Assembly: GCF_002286785.1 (NCBI RefSeq)
Contig: NZ_MUJY01000190.1
Span: forward strand, 1 to 64,000
Origin: Pseudomonas sp. PIC25
GTDB lineage: Bacteria > Pseudomonadota > Gammaproteobacteria > Pseudomonadales > Pseudomonadaceae
Direction of reading: 5' to 3'
Length of the DNA: 64,000 bases
Each line of letters begins with the position of its first letter. The stretch's first letter is position 1. Positions 1-9,602 of the stretch are shown here, one piece after another. Below the pieces are notes generated by a model that saw only the letters and a program-made list of their open reading frames with translations, had not been told where the DNA came from and made no database searches. The position numbers were made by a program, and so were the translations under genes.

Positions 1-56
1 CCGAGGACTAAACATGAGCCTCTCAAATCGTCACAGGCAGAGCCGGTGACTCATGA

Positions 57-75
57 CCACGTCCTAAGGACGTGG
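57..75. other. perfect 8-bp stem-loop at left edge
   Basis: CCACGTCC (57-64), loop TAA, then GGACGTGG (68-75), followed by TTTCCC on the plus strand. It could be a weak terminator of a plus-strand gene outside the window. Hairpins of this shape also occur at IS200/IS605 ends, but no transposase is in view. Confidence 0.35.
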
Positions 76-122
76 TTTCCCAAGTTCAAATGAATTCGCT
101 CCCACAGAAAGGCGCGCCGTGC

Positions 123-152
123 TTGCCCGGCTTCCTGTGTACAGCCTATAGT
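123..152 (+). promoter_or_regulatory. sigma-70 promoter of the DUF3077 gene
   Basis: TTGCCC (123-128) and TATAGT (147-152) are separated by 18 bp and lie just before the structured leader. Transcription would start near 159. Assigned from consensus match and position only. Confidence 0.45.
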
Positions 153-158
153 GCCGCC

Positions 159-290
159 GTCGCGCATTTGCGACCGACCTTGGCCGGTCGGATCTAGGGG
201 TGCAGCTGTTCCACATTGCAGTGTTCATCACATGCGATGTGGCGCATGGCAGCTGTGCGCGGGACACCTTCGGGTGTGCCGGGGTCCCTA
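159..290 (+). promoter_or_regulatory. structured RNA leader upstream of the DUF3077 gene
   Basis: Four helices can be drawn by hand. GTCGC (159-163) pairs with GCGAC (170-174). CCGACC (174-179) pairs with GGTCGG (186-191); the two share base 174. A long compound hairpin has CAGCTG (203-208) with 250-255, CCACAT (211-216) with ATGTGG (237-242), and GCAGTG (218-223) with 229-235. Finally ACACC (264-268) pairs with GGTGT (273-277) around a UUCG tetraloop. The leader ends about 85 nt before the start codon. It could be a cis-regulatory element or a small RNA processed from the leader. I cannot assign a known class. Confidence 0.5.
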
Positions 291-376
291 TTGCCCGGTC
301 GGCCAACCCGCGTACAGTTGCCTCCAGTCTTCGCTTGGCCGCGAATGGTGGTGGCTCTTCACAATAGGAGCTTCAC

Positions 377-670
377 ATGCAACCCCTCACACCTATCCCT
401 TCACCGCTAACCACCCTGACCCCCTTCGGCCGCTACAACGATGGCCACCCATCCCTGTTCGCCGTACAACCGGGCGTACCGATCCAGGCGGCGCTGGAAC
501 ACATTTCCAATCTGCTGGATATCGCCGAATCGCTGGCGTCGCAGTCGGCCCATCTCGGTGCGCCGGATAGCCAACAGCTCGGTCATGCCTGTAGCTATCT
601 GGTCGAGATGGCCAAGGCCACGGTGGAGGCGTGTCTGGAGGGGATCGAAGGCGCCCGCCGCACATTCTGA
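377..670 (+). CDS. DUF3077 domain-containing small protein
   Basis: A 97-residue soluble protein with no signal peptide or membrane segment. The central part, 'FAVQPGVPIQAALEHISNLL' followed by a second helical stretch, matches the DUF3077 family that is common in Pseudomonas and has no established function. AGGAG lies 8 nt before the ATG, fixing the start. The gene is monocistronic, sits behind a long structured leader, and is followed by a bidirectional terminator shared with the convergent rubredoxin gene. Family assignment is from remembered sequence pattern; function is unknown. Confidence 0.7.
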   Translation: MQPLTPIPSPLTTLTPFGRYNDGHPSLFAVQPGVPIQAALEHISNLLDIAESLASQSAHLGAPDSQQLGHACSYLVEMAKATVEACLEGIEGARRTF

Positions 671-684
671 ATTGCAGAAACAAA

Positions 685-708
685 AACGGCGGCCCTTGGG
701 CCGCCGTT
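685..708. terminator. bidirectional terminator between DUF3077 gene and rubredoxin
   Basis: AACGGCGGCCC and GGCCGCCGTT form a GC-rich stem with a 3-4 nt loop. On the minus strand it is followed by TTTTTG, so it ends rubredoxin transcription well; on the plus strand the T-run is weaker. Confidence 0.8.
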
Positions 709-725
709 CGCAATCCATCGCTGTA

Positions 726-893
726 TCAGGCGATTTCGATCATTTCGAAATCGGCCTTGCCTACGCCGCAGTCCGGGCACAGCCATTCTTCCGGCACGTC
801 TTCCCAGCGCGTTCCGGCCTGGATGCCCTCGTCGGGCCAGCCCAGGCTCTCGTCATAGATCAGGCCGCAGACCACACATTGCCACTTCTTCAT
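726..893 (-). CDS. rubA: rubredoxin
   Basis: A 55-residue iron protein with the two rubredoxin knuckles CVVCG (C6, C9) and CPDCG (C39, C42), which bind one Fe in FeS4 geometry. Rubredoxins of this Pseudomonas type pass electrons from rubredoxin reductase to alkane hydroxylase and take part in oxidative-stress electron flow. The short ATG at 893 follows GAGG; a longer in-frame reading adds an unrelated arginine- and glycine-rich tail and was rejected. PAO1 has two tandem rubredoxin genes here, but only one copy is present in this window. It is the last minus-strand gene after glcA. Confidence 0.93.
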   Translation of the reverse strand: MKKWQCVVCGLIYDESLGWPDEGIQAGTRWEDVPEEWLCPDCGVGKADFEMIEIA

Positions 894-1017
894 AACTAAC
901 CTCGGTGAATCCCCAACGGGCTTGCGCGGGCAACCTATACCAATTCGCCCGCGCTCGCCAAGCCGCCGCCCGGCGGAAGCCGGCCAACCAAAGACTGGCG
1001 GGCCGGCTACTGGAACC

Positions 1018-2721
1018 TCAGGGATTCGGCGCCACCAGCGGGTCGCTGATCCCCAGACCATACAGCGCCAGCATGGTCAGGCTGCCGGCGAGGATCAGGT
1101 AGTAGAGGGTCGGGAGGATGGTCTTGCGCAGGGTGATGCCCTCCCGACCGAGCATGCCCACGGTGGCCGAGGCCGCTACCACGTTGTGGATGGCAATCAT
1201 GTTGCCCGCCGCCGCACCCACCGATTGCGCCGCCACCAGCATGGCGCCGGACACACCGAGCAGTGTCGCGGTGTTGAACTGGAACTGCGCGAGCATCAGG
1301 TTGGACACCGTGTTGGAGCCGGCGATGAAGGCGCCCAGGGCGCCCACCGACGGAGCGAAGAACGGATAGACCGCGCCCACGCTGTCCGCCACCAGCTTGG
1401 CCATGGCCACCGGCATCGACACCAGGTCGGCGTCGTTCACCCCCGAGTTGATCAGGATGCGCACCATGGGGATGGTGAAGATCAGCACGAAGCCCGCGCC
1501 GAGCAGGGTGCGGCTGGACTCGCTGACCGCCGCCTTGAGCTCGGCGAAGCGCATGCGGTGCAGGAAGTAGGTCAGCAGCACGACGATGCAGAGAATGCCA
1601 CCGGGCAGGTAGATCGGCTCCAGCGTGCCGGAAATGCCGGTCTCGCCGAGGATGTCCTTCCAGCCGAAGCTGAATGCCATCAGCGTCGCCTTGACCTCGG
1701 GGAAGGCACGGGTGATCACCAGCAGCAGCGCCAGGATGAGGTACGGCGCCCAGGCCATGGGCACGGAAATCGGCGCCTTGCCGGCCACCTCGTCGAGCTT
1801 CATCTGGATGCTGCCCATCCACTCCGCCGGCCAGTCCTTCGGGTCGGCGAAATCCCACTGTTCGCGCGGCAGCAGGAAGCCGGCCTTGGCCGCCGGCACC
1901 ACGATGGCCAGGCCGACCAGGGCACCGATCATGGAGGGGAATTCCGGGCCGAGAAACACGCCCGCCGCCATGTAGGGCACGACGAAGCTGACGCCGGTGA
2001 AGAGCGCGAAGGGCGCGATGGCCAAGCCCTCCTTCCACGACTGGTTCTTGCCGAAGAAACGCACCATCACCATGACCATCACCAGCGGCATGAGGATGCC
2101 GCACAGGCCGTGGACGATCGCCACCCGCGAGGTAATGAGCTGGAAGAAGGTCTCCCAGTCGCTGCCGACGCTGGCCAACTGGGCACTGAGGCCGGTCTTG
2201 TCCAGGCCGGCGCCGACGCCCACCAGGATCGGCGTGCCCACCGCACCGAAGGACACCGGGGTGGACTGCACCATCATGCCGACCACCACCGCCGCCAGGG
2301 CCGGAAAGCCCAGGGCCACCATCAGCGGCGCGGCCACCGCTGCCGGGGTGCCGAAGCCGGAAGCGCCTTCGATGAAGCAGCCGAACAGCCAGGCGACGAT
2401 CAGCGCCTGTACCCGGCGATCCGGGCTGATGCCGGAGAAGCCGCGCCGGATCGCGCTGATCCCGCCGGAATGCTTGAGGGTATTGAGCAGCAGGATCGCG
2501 CCGAAGATGATCCAGAGGATCGCCGCCGTGAGGATCAGCCCTTGCAGACTGGAGGCGATCACCCGGGTCAGCGACATATCCCAGGCGAACAGGCCGATGG
2601 CCGCGGTGAGCAGGAAGACCACCGGCATCGCGTACTTGGCCGGCCAGCGGAAGCCGACCAGCAGCACGCCGGCCAGCACCAGTGGCGAGAAGGCCAGGAG
2701 AGAGAGCAGCGTCTGATTCAT
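1018..2721 (-). CDS. glcA: glycolate/L-lactate permease (LctP family)
   Basis: A 567-residue, very hydrophobic protein with about 12-14 predicted membrane segments, the full length of the LctP lactate/glycolate permease family. The family stretch '[17 protein letters not shown]' is present near residue 120. It imports glycolate, and probably L- and D-lactate, with protons. Its position as last gene after glcB supports glcA over a separate lldP; sequence alone does not separate the two. The start at 2721 follows AAGGGA; a longer reading adds 39 polar residues and was rejected. A hairpin at 2858-2886 separates it from glcB, so its expression may be partly uncoupled. Confidence 0.88.
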   Translation of the reverse strand: MNQTLLSLLAFSPLVLAGVLLVGFRWPAKYAMPVVFLLTAAIGLFAWDMSLTRVIASSLQGLILTAAILWIIFGAILLLNTLKHSGGISAIRRGFSGISPDRRVQALIVAWLFGCFIEGASGFGTPAAVAAPLMVALGFPALAAVVVGMMVQSTPVSFGAVGTPILVGVGAGLDKTGLSAQLASVGSDWETFFQLITSRVAIVHGLCGILMPLVMVMVMVRFFGKNQSWKEGLAIAPFALFTGVSFVVPYMAAGVFLGPEFPSMIGALVGLAIVVPAAKAGFLLPREQWDFADPKDWPAEWMGSIQMKLDEVAGKAPISVPMAWAPYLILALLLVITRAFPEVKATLMAFSFGWKDILGETGISGTLEPIYLPGGILCIVVLLTYFLHRMRFAELKAAVSESSRTLLGAGFVLIFTIPMVRILINSGVNDADLVSMPVAMAKLVADSVGAVYPFFAPSVGALGAFIAGSNTVSNLMLAQFQFNTATLLGVSGAMLVAAQSVGAAAGNMIAIHNVVAASATVGMLGREGITLRKTILPTLYYLILAGSLTMLALYGLGISDPLVAPNP

Positions 2722-2857
2722 GTTGGGTCCCTTGTTGTTGTTGTGAACCACTTTCCCGGGAATGCCCCGGTGCCACGCACGGGAACGCGCCGACGGTCGC
2801 CGGCTGTTCCAGAGGCGCCGGTGCGGGGATCGACCCACGTCGGCGCCAATGCTCGAA

Positions 2858-2886
2858 AGCCCCGGAACACTTGCGTGACCGGGGCT
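2858..2886 (-). terminator. hairpin between glcB and glcA
   Basis: AGCCCCGG (2858-2865) pairs with CCGGGGCT (2879-2886), followed on the minus strand by TTTCG. The T-run is short, so it may only attenuate transcription into glcA. Confidence 0.5.
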
Positions 2887-2907
2887 CGATCTATCTAGCC
2901 GTCGCCT

Positions 2908-5085
2908 TCACCCCCGGGCCTTGAAGCGCTGCCGCCACTGGTGCAGCAGTGGCTCGGTGTAGCCACTGGGCTGTTCGCGGCCCTTGAAAATCAGGTCGCA
3001 GGCCGCCTGGAACGCGGCGGAACCGGCATAGTCCGCGGCCATCGGGCGGTAGGCCGGGTCGCCTTCGTTCTGCCGGTCGACCACCCTGGCCATGCGCTCC
3101 AGGGTTTCGCGTACCGCCGCCTCGCTGACCACACCGTGGTGCAACCAGTTGGCGATGTGCTGGCTGGAGATACGCAGGGTGGCGCGGTCTTCCATCAGGC
3201 CGATGTTGTGGATGTCCGGCACCTTGGAGCAGCCGACGCCCTGCTCGACCCAGCGCACCACGTAGCCGAGGATGCCCTGGCAGTTGTTGTCCAGCTCTTC
3301 CTGGATTTCCTGCGGGCTCCAGTGCCGCTGGGCCACCACCGGCACGCTGAGCAGGCCCTTCAGCAGCGCGTCGCGCTCGGCGGCGAGATCGACGGCCTCC
3401 AGCTCGCGCTGGACCGCCTGCACGTCGACCTGGTGGTAGTGCAGGGCATGCAGGGTGGCGGCGGTGGGCGACGGCACCCAGGCGGTGTTGGCGCCGGCGC
3501 GGGGGTGGGCGATTTTCTGTTCGAGCATGGCCGCCATCAGGTCCGGCATGGCCCACATCCCCTTGCCGATCTGCGCCTTGCCGCGCAGCCCGCAGGCCAG
3601 CCCGACCAGCACGTTGTTGCGCTCGTAGGCCTGAATCCAGGCGCTGTTCTTCATGTCGCCCTTGCGCAGCATCGGGCCGGCTTCCATGGCGCTGTGCATC
3701 TCGTCGCCGGTGCGGTCGAGGAAGCCGGTGTTGATGAACACCACCCGCGCCGAAGCGGCGGCGATGCAGGCCTGGAGGTTGACGCTGGTGCGCCGTTCCT
3801 CGTCCATGATGCCCATCTTCAGGGTGTGGCGCGGCAGTCCGAGCAGGTCTTCGACGCGGCCGAACAGTTCGTCGGCAAAGGCCACTTCGGCGGGCCCGTG
3901 CATCTTCGGCTTGACGATGTAGACGCTGCCGGTGCGCGAGTTGCCGCGGCGCTGCAGGTCATGCAGGGCGATCAGGCTGGTCAGCACGCCGTCAAGGATG
4001 CCTTCGGGGATTTCCCGACCATCACCATCGAGGATCGCCGGGTTGGTCATCAGGTGGCCGACGTTGCGCACGAACAGCAGCGAGCGGCCGTGCAGGGTCA
4101 GCAGCGCGCCGTCGGCACCGGTGTAGGTGCGGTCAGGATTGAGCCGGCGGATGATGCGCCGGTCGCCCTTGTCCAGCTCCTCCACCAGATCGCCGCGCAT
4201 CAGGCCGAGCCAATTGCGGTAGACCAGCACCTTGTCGTCGGCATCGACGGCGGCCACCGAGTCTTCGCAGTCCATGATGGTGGTCAGCGCCGCTTCCAAC
4301 AGCAGGTCCTTCACGCCAGCGGCGTCGGTCCGGCCAATGGGACTGGCCGGGTCGATCTGGATCTCGACGTGCAGGCCGTTGTTCTTCAGCAGCACGGCCA
4401 CGGGCTGGGCGGCATCGCCCTGGTGGCCGGCGAACTTCTCTGGCTGGGCGAGGCCGGTGCGGCTGCCGTTGTTCAGGGCAACCTGCAGGCGTCCGTCCAC
4501 CACCGTGTAACCCGTGGCATCGGCATGGCTGCCGTCGGCCAGGGGTGCGGCCTGGTCGAGGAAGGCACGGGCGAAGGCGATCACCTTGGCGCCGCGCACG
4601 TCGTTGTAGCCCGGCCCTTTCTGCGCACCACCCTCTTCGCTGATGGCGTCGGTGCCATAGAGCGCGTCGTACAGCGAACCCCAGCGGGCGTTGGCGGCGT
4701 TCAGCGCGTAGCGCGCGTTCATCACCGGCACCACCAGCTGCGGACCGGCCTGTTCGGTGATCTCGCGGTCGACGTTGGCGGTGCTGACCTGCACCGAAGC
4801 GGGCGTCGGCAGCAGGTAGCCGATGGATTCGAGGAAGGCACGATAGACCGGCATGTCAGCGATCGGCCCCGGATGTTCGCGATGCCAGGTATCCAGCTCG
4901 GCCTGCAGGCGGTCGCGTTCCAGCAGCAGTTGGCGGTTCTTCGGTGCCAAGTCGTGGACCAGGGCGTCGAAGCCCTGCCAGAAGCGCTCCGGGTCCACGC
5001 CGGAACCCGGCAGGGCTTCGTCCTCGATGAAACGCAGCAGGTTGGCGGCGATGTGCAGGCGGTGGCGTTGCAAGCGTTCGGTCAT
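2908..5085 (-). CDS. glcB: malate synthase G
   Basis: A 725-residue cytosolic enzyme that condenses glyoxylate with acetyl-CoA to give malate, disposing of the glyoxylate made by GlcDEF. The length matches the monomeric isoform G (about 720-725 residues) and not the shorter isoform A. Recognisable segments include '[16 protein letters not shown]', '[18 protein letters not shown]' and '[14 protein letters not shown]', which belong to the TIM-barrel active site. The ATG at 5085 is used. It lies 39 nt after glcG. In PAO1 glcB is at another locus, so its place here is notable. Confidence 0.97.
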   Translation of the reverse strand: MTERLQRHRLHIAANLLRFIEDEALPGSGVDPERFWQGFDALVHDLAPKNRQLLLERDRLQAELDTWHREHPGPIADMPVYRAFLESIGYLLPTPASVQVSTANVDREITEQAGPQLVVPVMNARYALNAANARWGSLYDALYGTDAISEEGGAQKGPGYNDVRGAKVIAFARAFLDQAAPLADGSHADATGYTVVDGRLQVALNNGSRTGLAQPEKFAGHQGDAAQPVAVLLKNNGLHVEIQIDPASPIGRTDAAGVKDLLLEAALTTIMDCEDSVAAVDADDKVLVYRNWLGLMRGDLVEELDKGDRRIIRRLNPDRTYTGADGALLTLHGRSLLFVRNVGHLMTNPAILDGDGREIPEGILDGVLTSLIALHDLQRRGNSRTGSVYIVKPKMHGPAEVAFADELFGRVEDLLGLPRHTLKMGIMDEERRTSVNLQACIAAASARVVFINTGFLDRTGDEMHSAMEAGPMLRKGDMKNSAWIQAYERNNVLVGLACGLRGKAQIGKGMWAMPDLMAAMLEQKIAHPRAGANTAWVPSPTAATLHALHYHQVDVQAVQRELEAVDLAAERDALLKGLLSVPVVAQRHWSPQEIQEELDNNCQGILGYVVRWVEQGVGCSKVPDIHNIGLMEDRATLRISSQHIANWLHHGVVSEAAVRETLERMARVVDRQNEGDPAYRPMAADYAGSAAFQAACDLIFKGREQPSGYTEPLLHQWRQRFKARG

Positions 5086-5124
5086 TTCAGCTCTCCGGTA
5101 AGGTGAAGGTCGGCGAAAGGGCGG

Positions 5125-5523
5125 TCAGAGCACCGCCGTTCCCGCTTTCGCCACCTGGGCATCCTGTTCGGCTTTGACACCGGAAACGCCGACGGCACCG
5201 ATCACCTGGCCGTCGACCTTGATCGGCACACCGCCTTCCAGAGAGGTCAGCAGCGGCGCGGAGAGGAAGGCGCTGCGCCCGCCGTTGACCATCTCTTCGT
5301 AGCCTTTCGATTCGCGCCGGCCGAGGGCGGCGGTGCGGGCCTTCTCGGTAGCAATGTAGGCACCGATCGGCGCACACCCATCGAGGCGCTCCAGGGCCAG
5401 CGGATGGCCACCGTCATCGACCACGGCGATGGCCACGGCCCACTGGTTGCGCTCGGCCTCGGCCCGCGCGGCGGCGAGGATTCGGCTGACTTCCTGCTGG
5501 GTCAGGACGGCTTTGCTGTACAT
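5125..5523 (-). CDS. glcG: heme-binding-like protein GlcG (DUF336)
   Basis: A 132-residue member of the GlcG/HbpS (PF03928) family. It shows the family features: an N-terminal helix, 'AVAIAVVDDGGHPLALERLDG', then a C-terminal 'GGVPIKVDGQVIGAVGVSG' segment. Its role in glycolate use is not established; relatives bind heme or corrinoids. The ATG at 5523 is preceded by GAAGGAGACC, an excellent ribosome site; a longer reading adds 29 residues without one. It sits between glcF and glcB in the same operon. Confidence 0.9.
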   Translation of the reverse strand: MYSKAVLTQQEVSRILAAARAEAERNQWAVAIAVVDDGGHPLALERLDGCAPIGAYIATEKARTAALGRRESKGYEEMVNGGRSAFLSAPLLTSLEGGVPIKVDGQVIGAVGVSGVKAEQDAQVAKAGTAVL

Positions 5524-5606
5524 GCGGTCTCCTTCTTCATTGTTCGATCTGCCGGGGTTCGTTGCCGGCGGTATTTTTTCGGCGGCGATACGCGTTCCGC
5601 TCCCGC

Positions 5607-6824
5607 TCATCCCATCGCCTCGTCCACCAACTCGATCCAGTGCCGCACCGGCGTCCGGCCCGCGCCGTCGAGGTGGGTCTGGCAGCCGATGTTGGCGGTG
5701 GCGATCACGTCCGGGTTGCCGCTTTCCAGGGCATTGAGCTTGTTGTCGCGCAACTGCCGCGACAGCTCAGGCTGGGTGATCGAGTAAGTGCCGGCCGAGC
5801 CGCAGCAGAGGTGCGCGTCGGGCACGTCGGTCAGGTGGAAACCGAGGCGGCGCAGCACGTCCTCCACCGCGCCGCCCAGCTTCTGGGCGTGCTGCAGGGT
5901 GCAGGGGCAATGGAAGGCCAGGCGCAGGTCGCCGCGCGCGCCGAGGCGCTCCAACGGCTCGGCGCGCAACACTTCCACCAGGTCCTTGGCCAGAGCGCTG
6001 ACCCGCGCCGCCTTGGCCGCATAGGCCGGGTCGCTGGCGAACAGGTGGCCGTAGTCCTTGACGAAGGCACCGCAGCCGCTGGCGGTCTGCACGATGGCTT
6101 CGGCACCGGCTTCGATGGCCGGCCACCAGGCGTCGATGTTACGCCGAGCCCGTTCGAGGCCGGCGTCCTGGGCATTCAGGTGGTAGTCCACCGCCCCGCA
6201 GCAGCCGGCCTCCCGGGCCGGCGTGACAGCGATGCCGAGACGGTCGAGCACGCGGGCGGTGGCAGCGTTGGTGTTCGGCGACAGGCCCGGCTGTACGCAG
6301 CCTTCCAGCATCAGCACGCGGCGCGGATGGTCCGTCTGCGGCCTCGGCCGCGCCGGTTTCACCGCGCGCGGCAGCTTGGCCTTGAGCGCGCCCGGCAGCA
6401 GCGGGCGGAACGCCTGGCCGGTGCGCAGCAGCGCAGCGAACAGGGTCGGATTCGGCACGATCCGGCGCAGCCCCTCGCGCAGGGCCCGTTCGCCCAGCGA
6501 CCGGGGCACACGCGCCTCGACATAGACGCGTCCGATGTCCAGCAGGTTGTGGTACTGCACGCCGGAGGGGCAGGTGGTTTCGCAGTTGCGGCAGGTAAGG
6601 CAGCGGTCCAGGTGCGCCTGGGTGCTCTCGCTGATGTCGCTGCCTTCCAACGCCTGCTTGATTAGGTAGATGCGCCCACGCGGGCCATCCAGCTCGTCGC
6701 CCAGTACCTGGTAGGTCGGGCAGGTGGCATTGCAGAAGCCGCAATGCACGCAACTGCGCAGGATGCGCTCGGCCTCGTCGGCGCGTGGCAGTCGCTTGGC
6801 ATGTTCACTCAGGTTGGTTTGCAT
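5607..6824 (-). CDS. glcF: glycolate oxidase iron-sulfur subunit
   Basis: The 405-residue electron-transfer subunit of glycolate dehydrogenase. Two 4Fe-4S motifs are visible, C25-x2-C28-x2-C31-x3-C35 and C75-x2-C78-x2-C81-x3-C85. Two cysteine-rich CCG domains follow, with 'EAGCCGAVDYHL' and 'LCCGSAGTYS'. With GlcD and GlcE it oxidises glycolate to glyoxylate at the inner membrane and passes electrons to the quinone pool. It starts 9 nt after glcE and is followed 83 nt later by glcG. Confidence 0.96.
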   Translation of the reverse strand: MQTNLSEHAKRLPRADEAERILRSCVHCGFCNATCPTYQVLGDELDGPRGRIYLIKQALEGSDISESTQAHLDRCLTCRNCETTCPSGVQYHNLLDIGRVYVEARVPRSLGERALREGLRRIVPNPTLFAALLRTGQAFRPLLPGALKAKLPRAVKPARPRPQTDHPRRVLMLEGCVQPGLSPNTNAATARVLDRLGIAVTPAREAGCCGAVDYHLNAQDAGLERARRNIDAWWPAIEAGAEAIVQTASGCGAFVKDYGHLFASDPAYAAKAARVSALAKDLVEVLRAEPLERLGARGDLRLAFHCPCTLQHAQKLGGAVEDVLRRLGFHLTDVPDAHLCCGSAGTYSITQPELSRQLRDNKLNALESGNPDVIATANIGCQTHLDGAGRTPVRHWIELVDEAMG

Positions 6825-6833
6825 GACTCGACC

Positions 6834-7886
6834 TCAGACCTCCGCGTACATCCGCCCGGGATTGAAGATTCCCAGCGGGTCGAGTTGTGCCTTGAGCTGG
6901 CGGTGATAACGCAGCAGCGCCGGCGAAAGGGGGTGGAGCGGGCTGGCGGCCCGGCCGGGGGTGAAGCAACTGGCATGGCCGCCGACTTCGGCGACGATGG
7001 CGCGGATGACGTCCGCCTCGGCCTCGGACTTCAACCAGCGCTGGGCGCCGCCCCAGTCGATCAGTTGCGCGCCGGGCAGCGTCAGCGCCGGTGTGTGGTT
7101 GGGCAGCGACAGCCGCCACAGCGGGCGCGGGTCGTGGAAAAAGTCCAGGCGCTGCTCGCGCAGGTCGTGCCAGTAGGCATCGGGCAGTTCGTCGCCCCCC
7201 AGCCGTTCGCGGGCGGCGGCCACCGAACCTTCGCCGCCTTCCAGGCGCAGGTGCAGTGCTTGGCCGTCATGGCTGGCGGCGGTGATCGGGATCGGCTGCT
7301 GACCCCACTCGGCCAGCTTGAGCAGGGCCCGTTCGACGTCCAGCTCCAGGCGCAGGCTGAGGCGACGGCGTGGCTTGGGCAGTACTTTGAGGGAGACTTC
7401 GGTGATCACGCCGAGGCAGCCAAAGCTGCCGGCCATCAACCGCGACAGGTCGTAGCCGGCGACGTTCTTCATCACCTCGCCGCCGAAGCGCAGGTGCTTG
7501 CCCTGGCCGGTGATGAGCCGGGTGCCGAGGACGAAATCGCGCACCGCGCCGTACCAGGGCCGGCGCGGGCCGGACAGCCCGGCGGCGACCATCCCGCCCA
7601 CCGTGGCGTCCCCGAAGTGCGGCGGCTCGCAGCCGAGCAACTGGCCCTGGGCGTCCAGCGCCGCTTCCAGCTCGACCAAGGGCGTACCGGCGCGGACGGT
7701 AACCACCAGCTCGGTGGGGTCATAGGTGACAATGCCCCGATGGGCGCGCAGGTCGAGCGTCTCGCCGGCCATCTCGCGGCCGAGGAAAGCCTTGCTGTCG
7801 CCACCCCGGATGCGCAGCGGCGTGCGTGCGACCAGGGCGCGATTGACCTGTTCCAGCAGGGCTTCGCTGGCGTCGTGGGCAGTCAT
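6834..7886 (-). CDS. glcE: glycolate oxidase FAD-binding subunit
   Basis: A 350-residue FAD-linked oxidase of the PCMH/VAO fold, with the N-terminal FAD-binding half ('PLRIRGGDSKAFLG' near 20 and 'GGMVAAGLSGPRRPWYG' near 115) and a shortened C-terminal substrate cap. It is an obligatory partner of GlcD in the glycolate dehydrogenase complex. Its ATG overlaps the glcD stop, which implies translational coupling. Length is as expected for GlcE. Confidence 0.95.
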   Translation of the reverse strand: MTAHDASEALLEQVNRALVARTPLRIRGGDSKAFLGREMAGETLDLRAHRGIVTYDPTELVVTVRAGTPLVELEAALDAQGQLLGCEPPHFGDATVGGMVAAGLSGPRRPWYGAVRDFVLGTRLITGQGKHLRFGGEVMKNVAGYDLSRLMAGSFGCLGVITEVSLKVLPKPRRRLSLRLELDVERALLKLAEWGQQPIPITAASHDGQALHLRLEGGEGSVAAARERLGGDELPDAYWHDLREQRLDFFHDPRPLWRLSLPNHTPALTLPGAQLIDWGGAQRWLKSEAEADVIRAIVAEVGGHASCFTPGRAASPLHPLSPALLRYHRQLKAQLDPLGIFNPGRMYAEV

Positions 7887-9385
7887 CAGAAACGCTCCAG
7901 GTCAGGGAACGGCAACTGGCCGTGGTGGACGTGCATGGCACCGAATTCGGCGCAGCGGTGCAGGGTCGGGATGTTCTTGCCGGGATTGAGCAGGCCGGTG
8001 GCGTCGAAGGCCGCCTTCACCGCGTGGAAGGTGGTCAGCTCGTCGGCGTTGAACTGGGCGCACATCTGGTTGATTTTCTCGCGGCCGACGCCGTGCTCGC
8101 CGGTGATGCTGCCGCCTACTTTCACGCAGAGTTCGAGAATCTTGCCGCCCAGGGCTTCGGCGCGCTCCAGCTCGCCGGGCTGGTTGGCGTCGAAGAGGAT
8201 CAGCGGGTGCATGTTGCCGTCGCCGGCGTGGAACACGTTGGCCACGCGCAGGCCGTATTCGGCGGACAGCTCGGCGATGCCGCGCAGCACGCCGGGCAGC
8301 TCGCGGCGCGGGATGGTGCCGTCCATGCAGTAGTAGTCCGGGGAGATGCGCCCCACCGCCGGGAAGGCGTTCTTGCGCCCGGCCCAGAAGCGCACGCGCT
8401 CGGCCTCGTCGCGGGCCAGTCGCACCTCAGTGGCGCCGGCCGCTTCCAGCACCTGGCGCACCCGCTCGCAGTCGTCGTGGACGTCGGCTTCCACGCCGTC
8501 CAGCTCGCAGAGCAGGATGGCTTCGGCGTCCACCGGGTAGCCGGCGTGGATGAAGTCCTCGGCGGCGCGGATCGCCAGGTTGTCCATCATCTCCAGGCCG
8601 CCGGGAATAATGCCGGCGGCGATGATGTCGCCCACCGCACGGCCAGCCTTTTCCACCGAATCGAAGCTGGCCAGCAGTACCTTCGCCACCTGCGGCTTGG
8701 GCAGCAGCTTGACGGTGACCTCGGTGACCACGCCGAGCATGCCTTCGGAACCGGTGAACAACGCCAGCAGGTCGAAGCCGGGGCTGTCCAGCGCATCGGA
8801 GCCGAGGGTCAGGCGCTCGCCCTCGACGGTGACGATCTCCACGCTGAGCAGGTTGTGCACGGTCAGGCCGTATTTCAGGCAGTGCACGCCCCCGGCGTTC
8901 TCCGCCACGTTGCCGCCGATGGAGCAGGCGATCTGCGAGGACGGGTCGGGCGCGTAATAAAGGCCATGGGGCGCAGCAGCCTGGGAGATCGCCAGGTTGC
9001 GCACGCCGGGCTGGACCCGCGCCAGGCGGGCCTCCGGGTCCACGTCGAGAATCCGGTTGAAGCGCGCCATCACCAACAACACGCCCTGCTCCAGCGGCAG
9101 GGCGCCGCCGGACAGGCCGGTGCCGGCGCCACGGGCGACCACCGGAACCTTGCGCCGGTGGCAAAGTTTCATAATCGCCTCGACCTCTTCCACGTGGCGC
9201 GGCAACAGCACCAGCATGGGCGTGGTGCGGTAGGCGGACAGGCCATCGCACTCGTAGGGCTTGAGGTCTTCCCGGCGGTGCAGGATTTCCAGGTCAGGCA
9301 GTTGCTGCTGCAGCTCGGCGAGCAGCACCGCCTTGTCGACCTTCGGCAGCGCGCCATCGACGCGCTCGTCGTACAGAATGCTCAT
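7886..9385 (-). CDS. glcD: glycolate oxidase catalytic FAD subunit
   Basis: A 499-residue FAD-linked oxidase, first gene of the glc operon. The FAD-binding PCMH domain occupies about residues 50-230 ('VVARGAGTGLSGGALPL', 'CSIGGNVAENAGGVHC') and the C-terminal FAD-oxidase domain about 270-490, with 'ITGEHGVGREK' near 450. It oxidises glycolate (and D-lactate-like 2-hydroxyacids) to glyoxylate with GlcE and GlcF. The divergent gene glcC starts 248 nt away, with two operators between them. Confidence 0.96.
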   Translation of the reverse strand: MSILYDERVDGALPKVDKAVLLAELQQQLPDLEILHRREDLKPYECDGLSAYRTTPMLVLLPRHVEEVEAIMKLCHRRKVPVVARGAGTGLSGGALPLEQGVLLVMARFNRILDVDPEARLARVQPGVRNLAISQAAAPHGLYYAPDPSSQIACSIGGNVAENAGGVHCLKYGLTVHNLLSVEIVTVEGERLTLGSDALDSPGFDLLALFTGSEGMLGVVTEVTVKLLPKPQVAKVLLASFDSVEKAGRAVGDIIAAGIIPGGLEMMDNLAIRAAEDFIHAGYPVDAEAILLCELDGVEADVHDDCERVRQVLEAAGATEVRLARDEAERVRFWAGRKNAFPAVGRISPDYYCMDGTIPRRELPGVLRGIAELSAEYGLRVANVFHAGDGNMHPLILFDANQPGELERAEALGGKILELCVKVGGSITGEHGVGREKINQMCAQFNADELTTFHAVKAAFDATGLLNPGKNIPTLHRCAEFGAMHVHHGQLPFPDLERF

Positions 9386-9496
9386 GGCAGGCTCGTGTCG
9401 GAATCATTGTTGTTGTGCGCACCGCGGCAAATCCGCACGGCGCGGGATGGCCGGCATGATTAGCCCGGGCGAAGCGCTCCGTCCACGACGCGAAAC

Positions 9497-9511
9497 ACTG
9501 GTCCGACCAGT
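9497..9511. promoter_or_regulatory. GlcC/PdhR-type operator 1
   Basis: ACTGGTCCGACCAGT is a perfect palindrome around a central triplet and carries TGGT-N3-ACCA, the recognition core of FadR-subfamily regulators of oxidised substrates (GlcC, PdhR, LldR). It lies between glcD and glcC. Confidence 0.7.
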
Positions 9512-9602
9512 TCTTTCGCCGGGCTTTTTCGCAAACTCCGACTAAAGCCCCATGGCACCGCCCATTCAGCGGGTTAAAGTGGGTTCTCACGAACCGCTTT
9601 CA

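Noticed and set aside
57-75. End of an IS200/IS605 element
   Set aside because: Only a hairpin is present; no transposase, accessory TnpB or second end is in the window.
978-1008. AGCCGGCC / GGCCGGCT hairpin after glcA as terminator
   Set aside because: The stem is good, but the loop is 15 nt and there is no T-run on the minus strand.
922-2898. Long plus-strand open frame over glcA (658 codons)
   Set aside because: It is antisense to a clear permease gene, rich in histidine, glutamine and arginine, and has no domain; it arises from high GC third positions.
2941-5106. Plus-strand open frame of 721 codons opposite glcB
   Set aside because: Antisense shadow of malate synthase G with no ribosome site or recognisable family.
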